Shown here: one piece after another, positions 61,401-64,000 of the stretch | Numbering within the stretch: the first letter of the stretch is position 1 | How the letters are laid out: each line of letters opens with the position of its first letter | Assembly: GCA_040385525.1 (NCBI GenBank) | Contig: JAZKHE010000002.1 | Location: 496,001 to 560,000, forward strand | Source: JAZKHE01 sp040385525 | GTDB lineage: Bacteria > Bacteroidota > Bacteroidia > UBA4408 | DNA: 64,000 nt | Reading direction: 5' to 3' | Made by a program: the position numbers and the translations under genes | The notes under the pieces: generated by a model | Told to the model about the DNA's origin: nothing | Database searches by the model: none | The model's input: only the letters and a program-made list of their open reading frames with translations

Positions 61401-62009
61401 ATCGTATTTCCAAACTTCATCTCCATTTGTAGGGTCATTAGCTTTAAAATAAAGTTCACTGTTATAAACCGTAAATCCAAGAGGTTGTATGCCCGCACCA
61501 CCAGTTACAATGCTTGTAACATTGGTTGTAGAGCATTCCCACAAACTACTACCATTTATACCATTATCAGCATTAAAATAAAGTTTGTTATTAAATACAG
61601 CTAAACTGCTAATAAAACTGCTGTTTGCACCAGGGTTTATATCGGTAACTAATGTAGCTGAAGTAGGGGTTGTAGGGTCGTATACCATCAATTCACTACC
61701 ATTTGTACCATTATCAGCTGTAAAATAAAGCTTGTTGTTAAATACTATTAAACCACTAGGGCTAGAAGAACCTGTAGCATTAATATTGATTTTGGTTGCC
61801 GTAGTTCCATTATACTCATACAATTCTTGATCGAAAGTATTGTCGTTAGCAGTAAAATATAATTTACCATTAAAGGCAGTTAAATAGCTGGGCATAGAAG
61901 GGTCCATACCTGGAATAATATCTGCCGCTAAAGTGGCGTTAGATTGTGCTTTGGTGCTTTGTAGTGCAAATAAACCAAAAGCAAGTAGAAGTAGTAAAGC
62001 TTTTTTCAT
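55419..62009 (-). CDS. Very large mosaic surface protein: ELWxxDGT repeats, Ig-like repeats, three beta-helices, T9SS tail
   Basis: 2196 residues with a signal peptide (MKKALLLLLAFGLFALQSTKAQ). Residues about 25-395 contain eight ELWxxDGT-type repeats (LYFNADDGINGGELWKYNG is typical), probably a beta-propeller. About 395-755 contain four Ig-like repeats of about 90 residues (FTYTLVSVASNGCSQAQTG). About 755-825 is a PKD-like domain. Three right-handed beta-helix modules follow (about 825-1170, 1170-1520, 1520-1860), each opening with a segment such as GTSWANAYTSVVSALAIAK and containing GGISIQNSTVNIINCIIQNN-like rungs. Two further Ig-like domains and a type A sorting domain (VYPNPTNGDLTISASEEM to the end) complete it. 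Probably an adhesin or surface-bound polymer-binding protein. Confidence 0.9.
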   Translation of the reverse strand: MKKALLLLLAFGLFALQSTKAQSNATLAADIIPGMDPSMPSYLTAFNGKLYFTANDNTFDQELYEYNGTTATKININATGSSSPSGLIVFNNKLYFTADNGTNGSELMVYDPTTPTSATLVTDINPGANSSFISSLAVFNNKLYFNADNGINGSSLWECSTTNVTSIVTGGAGIQPLGFTVYNSELYFKANDPTNGDEVWKYDGTNPPSMVQDIRSGSVGSFPMSFIVYNGILYFNADDGINGGELWKYNGTTATLAADINTSPASGSNPSEFAVFNNKLYFAADEGINGTELWQFNGTTASMAHDIYPGGTFNSSGPTKLFAYGDTLYFNAWDGVSGVEIWKLGYTGAPIMQDLNPGPDPSFFDFPAIFNNKLYFQADNGSTGAELYFLNNACDATATLSGGASVCRLATAPILTFTGSNSVSPYTFSYRINGGAVQTLTTAGTIATLSVPTATAGAFTYTLVSVAANGCSIAQSGSAVVTVNTLPTASLSGGATVCQNATAPVLTFTGANGTSPYTFNYRINGGAIQTLTTASTVATLSASTTGVGVFTYTLVSVASNGCSQAQTGSAIVTVNGSPTASIDGTTNVCELSTDPIITFTGANATAPYNFMYRINGGTLQTITTANTIATLTAPTTLTGVYSYTLESVYTSACSQVQTGSAVITVNGLPSASISAGATICKGSPSPILSFTATGGTNPYEILYYLNGNLNSINITTGNLATLSIPTNNINTYTYDLLAVQDNNTCNAEFLSTSIFTINPKPVVNLVQNIDLITLSPQILDAKNAGATYAWSTGATTQVVTLTNIGTYTVDVTNLFGCTTQSTVKINYTGPKTIFVKAGASGAADGTSWANAYTSVVSALAIAKTGDSIFVATGNYTGSLEIQKGISLYGGFAGTESFLYQRAVVTTNHSILQASANKPVVKILNTRYITTDTFVVLDGFVITGATNTSDYGGGISIQNSTVNIINCIIQNNTAEQGSAIYLSYNSKVDLINCIVKNNSTSGIPNVNVIHSVNGPDLTLNNCLIYNNNTTGFVIYNIYFGTLKIINSTISENTSKVIWASDCRVDLFNSIIYNQSINNIFNFADNNMVTETIKNSLIRGMGANTTNQNIDGTQTYDLFVDAANSDYRLKPTAIAVNAGSNALVSTYTTTDLAGNPRTFDTYVDMGAYELQTPQPPLPGVVCVKPGGAGLQNGDGWANAFANLQTAITSATVGQVIAVAAGTYTPAAGQSFSMKEGVSMYGGFAGTETNLNQRDLSITSYTTVLKGNGNSVINNFNSSITTLTVLDGFTITGGNSSGYGGGIHNFGSSPTIRNCIIKGNYAKDGGGICNRSNSSRIENCNIIGNSSEYGGGIYCQTDLNQTIINCSIGANSATVYAGGIYSYGYFGFLNIINCSIGGNTAVNYPSGTGIALNYYAGATISNSIVYNTLYGDRVIIKNSLVLGKGADATNANGTANIQNLFVDAANGDLHLGSGANSAGVINKGSDDLLPNNITTDLAGNTRKYRAAVDMGCYELFSPKSTNITVSTNPNWVIKNSRNILSDLQISNPEQKDLQTHYSLLQLAIDAAYPGDSIYVEKGIYTPGIDSAFVMKEGVHIFGGFNGTETSFAERDLSAGHVSVLRGNGTSVISNDDNRLTNDAELNGFTIENGTGKDIEGITYGGAVYNYNASPTISNCIIKNNQADYGGAIFNDNNSKPAILRSQMLNNSAYGDGAAVYSNYNSAASITNCLIKGNSATNYGGAVYSNFMSDNKITNSTLVNNTAGLDGGALVANSSTISMANSIVLNNTASSNAGVYAFNAGATNITYSLTQDITTGTGNLNGATTYTLFVNEATNNYRLKCGVAAIDAGNNDSIPSNGIIELAQNSRTYDGTVDLGAYEYGAFSRPKAAKRQTVCSNGDIVFKSYISDASGATYQWMKAPNGSNTFTAIGSAIKDSLLLSAVAQADSGSRYFVQITNGCGVLHSDTVMLKVNRLPLVNLGADRAVCANLSPALEANNYGEMLWSDGSNNANFPLLNSGNYSLQLTDLNGCVATDDVNIVVNTVDTLVTVNLSTLTVSHANATSYQWIKSDGVSSYTLVSGETSQSFTATEDGDYAVIVNTAEGCVDTSAYKSIVNVSVKENEISKTILGVYPNPTNGDLTISASEEMQLIEITDVVGRVIYSEKPIATKHTLNLATEPRGVYFVKVSSKLGTDVVKIIKQ

Positions 62010-62033
62010 TTTAATTGTGTTTTATTAATATTA

Positions 62034-62041
62034 CAAACCTA
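62034..62041 (-). promoter_or_regulatory. Putative -7 box of the large surface protein gene
   Basis: TAGGTTTG on the minus strand fits TAnnTTTG and lies 24 bp before the ATG. Confidence 0.45.
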
Positions 62042-62228
62042 TTATTTTTATCGACAAAAAATAATGTGTTATTCCATGGCTGAAATTTTAAACAAGCTGT
62101 TTTTTTTTATAGTGTAGGCATATTTTATTAATAAATTAAAGCTTTTCAGCGTATCCGAAAATTTAAAACGTGCTAAAATTCTGTTTTGTTTTTAGTAAAA
62201 GTTTGTCTTTTTGGAGGGGTTAGATTAT

Positions 62229-62236
62229 TATATTTG
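62229..62236 (+). promoter_or_regulatory. Putative -7 box of the AraC-family regulator gene
   Basis: TATATTTG fits TAnnTTTG and ends 15 bp before the ATG at 62252. The nearest TTTG elements (62202, 62210) are at 23 and 15 bp, not the preferred 19-21. Confidence 0.4.
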
Positions 62237-62251
62237 TAAAAAATAATTAAA

Positions 62252-63325
62252 ATGATAGAGTTAAAAAGTTACGGAGCTGCTCTAAAAAAATTGCTACTAA
62301 AATTTCAGCAACTCAAAATAGGCTATAAAAACGGAGCCTATCAAATGAATTGTTTGGTAAACTCGCCCTTTACCATTATTGAAAGCTTAGCTGCAATGCC
62401 TTTTTCTGTTATTGACAGAGAAAAACAAGTGGTAAGCATAAGCACTATTTTTGCCAATTCAGGCATTTATTATAATAATCCAGAAGAAGGATTGTGGATT
62501 TTAAATTATCACAATTTTTATAAAAAGAATTTGATGATAACAAATATTTTTGATGAAACCATACCTATGCAATACAGCTATGTGCACTTCCTTTCTAAAG
62601 ATGGAAGTTTAAATGATAAAGCAATGATTGCAAATGGTGTGTCGATTAATAACAACATGTGGTCTATGGCTAAAATAGGGCAACCACGGGATTCGATGCA
62701 TTACAAAAATACCACTGAGATTAGTACAGCTGTGTTTTTTACTGAAGAATGGTTACAAAAAAATAAGTTGATGAAAAACACTATTAAATTATTTTTCGAC
62801 TCGAAAGGAAAACACTTGGTGTTGCACAACAATAATAATTCTAGCGATAATTTTTACAATCAATTTCTTCAACTTCTTAAAAAAGAAAAAAGCAAACAAA
62901 AAACAATAGAAATTATTGAAAACATAAAACATTTTCTGCAAATTTTTTCAACAACATTAGATGAAAACAAACTAACATCTAATCATTTTTTATTAGCCGA
63001 CAACGATTGGAAACGAATACTGTTGGCAGAACAATTTCTTAAAGAAAACCTGTTTAAAGACTTCCCTGGCATTGATGCCATTGCAGAAAAAGTGAGTATA
63101 TCACCATCTAAATTAAAAAACGATTTTAAACTGGTTCATCAAAAAACGATATACGCTTATTTTCAAGAGCAACAAATGAAAATAGCGCATCAACTTATAG
63201 CTGAGCAAGGTTATTTAATTAAAGACGTTGCCTCTTTATTGTGTTACGAAAACTCCAGTAAATTTACAGATGTTTTTAAAAAGCACTATGGTTATTTGCC
63301 GTCGAGTTTATTTAATAAAGAATAA
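62252..63325 (+). CDS. AraC-family transcriptional regulator
   Basis: 357 residues. The C-terminal 100 residues are an AraC-type double helix-turn-helix: first HTH around GIDAIAEKVSISPSKLKNDFKLVHQKTIYAYFQEQQMKIAHQLI, second around IKDVASLLCYENSSKFTDVFKKHYGYLPSSL, matching the family's 'GYxxxxxFxxxFKxxxGxxPxxxR' signature closely except that the last motif is KKHYGYLPSSLF. The N-terminal 250 residues would be the ligand or dimerisation part; I recognise no known domain in it. It is divergent from the 2196-residue surface protein gene, and may regulate it, which is only a positional guess. Confidence 0.88.
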   Translation: MIELKSYGAALKKLLLKFQQLKIGYKNGAYQMNCLVNSPFTIIESLAAMPFSVIDREKQVVSISTIFANSGIYYNNPEEGLWILNYHNFYKKNLMITNIFDETIPMQYSYVHFLSKDGSLNDKAMIANGVSINNNMWSMAKIGQPRDSMHYKNTTEISTAVFFTEEWLQKNKLMKNTIKLFFDSKGKHLVLHNNNNSSDNFYNQFLQLLKKEKSKQKTIEIIENIKHFLQIFSTTLDENKLTSNHFLLADNDWKRILLAEQFLKENLFKDFPGIDAIAEKVSISPSKLKNDFKLVHQKTIYAYFQEQQMKIAHQLIAEQGYLIKDVASLLCYENSSKFTDVFKKHYGYLPSSLFNKE

Positions 63326-63371
63326 GTGTTCGCAAGTTTATCACAAAACTTTACGATTGAGCATATGCTTA

Positions 63372-63491
63372 AATTCAAGAGACGAGCCTGAGCCAGGCAA
63401 AACGCGGAGCAGACGTGCTTTGTGTGAAGGCGTTCGTTTTGTCTTGAATTTTCTTTGGTTCGTTTCTTTTTTTCAAGAAAAAGAAATGAAC
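63372..63491. repeat. Two long hairpins in the hppA upstream region
   Basis: AATTCAAGA (63372-63380) is inverted at TCTTGAATT (63442-63450), with further partial pairing inside (GCAAAACGC near 63397 with GCGTTCGTTTTG near 63430). A second hairpin follows: GTTC-x-TTTCTTTTT (63458-63471) pairs with AAAAAGAAA-x-GAAC (63478-63491). The remaining bases of 63326-63739 show no gene. The two-hairpin layout suggests a dispersed repeat; the second hairpin may also act as a terminator for the AraC gene. Confidence 0.6.
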
Positions 63492-63654
63492 GTAAAGAGC
63501 CACATAAGCTTGTTAATTAGCATTGCTGTTTAATTAAGTGAGATAAATTAGTATTTCTTTTGAGTTTGTTTAATTGTTTTAATCAAACAAATTGAGAATT
63601 TAACTATCTTAAAAGCCCATAAATACTAAATAACATAACTCTATTAGCTTATAA

Positions 63655-63685
63655 TTTGATTTATTTAGATAATAAGTTAAATTTG
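63655..63685 (+). promoter_or_regulatory. Promoter of hppA
   Basis: TTTG at 63655-63658, then 19 bp, then TAAATTTG at 63678-63685: an exact match to the Bacteroidota TTTG-N19-TAnnTTTG consensus. Transcription would start near 63692, about 48 bp before the ATG. Confidence 0.75.
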
Positions 63686-63689
63686 CAAC

Positions 63690-63710
63690 CCCAAAAACTA
63701 AACTTTTGGG
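63690..63710 (+). promoter_or_regulatory. Stem-loop at the 5' end of the hppA leader
   Basis: CCCAAAA (63690-63696) and TTTTGGG (63704-63710) form a perfect 7-bp stem with a 7-base loop, almost exactly where the hppA transcript should begin. It may stabilise the mRNA or regulate translation. Confidence 0.45.
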
Positions 63711-63739
63711 ATTTATACAAAAATTAGAATAGATATAAT

Positions 63740-64000
63740 ATGAATGATTTAGTAATTTATTTAGTACCTGCTTTGGGTATTTTGGGTTTAATTGTAATGG
63801 CAATTAAATCGGCATGGGTTAGTAAGCAAGATGCTGGCGATAAAAATATGCAAGAACTTGCTGGTTATATTGCAGATGGTGCAATGGCATTTTTAAAAGC
63901 AGAATGGAAAGTACTTAGTATTTTTGTTGTTTTTGCTGCAGCATTATTAGCTTATTCAGGAACAATTCATGAAGTAAACGGAAGAGCAATTCACTCAAGT
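63740..64000 (+). CDS. hppA: Membrane-bound proton- or sodium-translocating pyrophosphatase (partial, 3' end outside window)
   Basis: The first 87 codons are present. Transmembrane helix 1 (about 3-23, LVIYLVPALGILGLIVMAIKS) is followed by MQELAGYIADGAMAFLKAEWKVL, the highly conserved start of membrane pyrophosphatases, and helix 2 (about 56-73). The enzyme couples hydrolysis of pyrophosphate to ion pumping. The active-site and ion-selectivity residues lie beyond the edge, so H+ or Na+ specificity cannot be judged. Confidence 0.93.
   Translation, partial: MNDLVIYLVPALGILGLIVMAIKSAWVSKQDAGDKNMQELAGYIADGAMAFLKAEWKVLSIFVVFAAALLAYSGTIHEVNGRAIHSS

Noticed and set aside
63228..63533. An open frame overlapping the AraC-family gene end and the hairpin repeat
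   Set aside because: It starts inside the HTH coding region in another frame and continues through the hairpin element; no domain is visible.
63609..63803. An open frame on the minus strand overlapping the hppA start
   Set aside because: It runs antisense through the hppA promoter and the first codons of a clearly recognised protein.
1..64000. tRNA or rRNA genes
   Set aside because: I found no cloverleaf-compatible or rRNA-like segment in the intergenic regions that I read.

Overview
The window is AT-rich DNA from a member of the Bacteroidota. The evidence is family-level: gliding-motility genes gldB and gldC, three secreted proteins with type IX secretion (T9SS) C-terminal sorting domains, a TonB-dependent receptor with an N-terminal carboxypeptidase-regulatory-like domain, a glycine-lipid-type acyltransferase pair, and repeated TAnnTTTG -7 promoter boxes typical of the phylum's primary sigma factor. 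MurE carries the DNPR motif of meso-diaminopimelate-adding enzymes, so a gram-negative cell wall is expected. The species cannot be named from the sequence alone. I see no tRNA, rRNA, CRISPR array, insertion sequence or prophage.

Layout. 1-2.5 kb: a TetR-type regulator cut by the left edge, a small lipoprotein and a large beta-helix-like lipoprotein. 2.6-7.4 kb: a TonB-dependent receptor divergent from a PhoB/PhoR-like two-component pair. The shared intergenic region, and the promoter of the large lipoprotein gene, contain TTAAC-like hexamers phased at 11 bp and placed at the same distance from the -7 boxes; this looks like a small PhoB-type regulon. 7.4-17.5 kb: housekeeping and envelope genes (glycosyltransferase, trmB, an alkyltransferase-like protein, nadE, a beta-barrel protein, gldB-gldC, engB, and a lipid acyltransferase pair).

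17.8-34.3 kb is a nearly uninterrupted division and cell-wall (dcw) cluster: mraZ, rsmH, ftsL-like, ftsI, murE, mraY, murD, a free-standing copy of the MurD C-terminal domain, ftsW, murG, murC, ftsQ, ftsA, ftsZ, then a yqeY-like gene and a strong terminator. Three 10-bp-spaced repeats upstream of mraZ look like the autoregulatory MraZ operator. The MurD C-terminal-domain paralog, with changed substrate-contact residues, is the most unusual gene here.

34.4-54.9 kb: a SpoIIE-type phosphatase directly followed by umuD-umuC; a minus-strand group with an FAD-linked oxidase, a T9SS-exported metallophosphoesterase, a PH-domain membrane protein and a small exported protein; a peptide-utilisation operon (dipeptidyl-peptidase IV and two POT transporters); a SprB-repeat surface protein; an ORF6N protein; a thioredoxin-like protein; and a DUF2339/DUF3999 membrane pair.

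54.9-64 kb: a repeat-rich intergenic region, a 2196-residue mosaic surface protein (propeller-like repeats, Ig-like repeats, three beta-helix modules, T9SS tail), an AraC-family regulator, another hairpin-rich intergenic repeat, and the start of a membrane pyrophosphatase gene that runs off the right edge.
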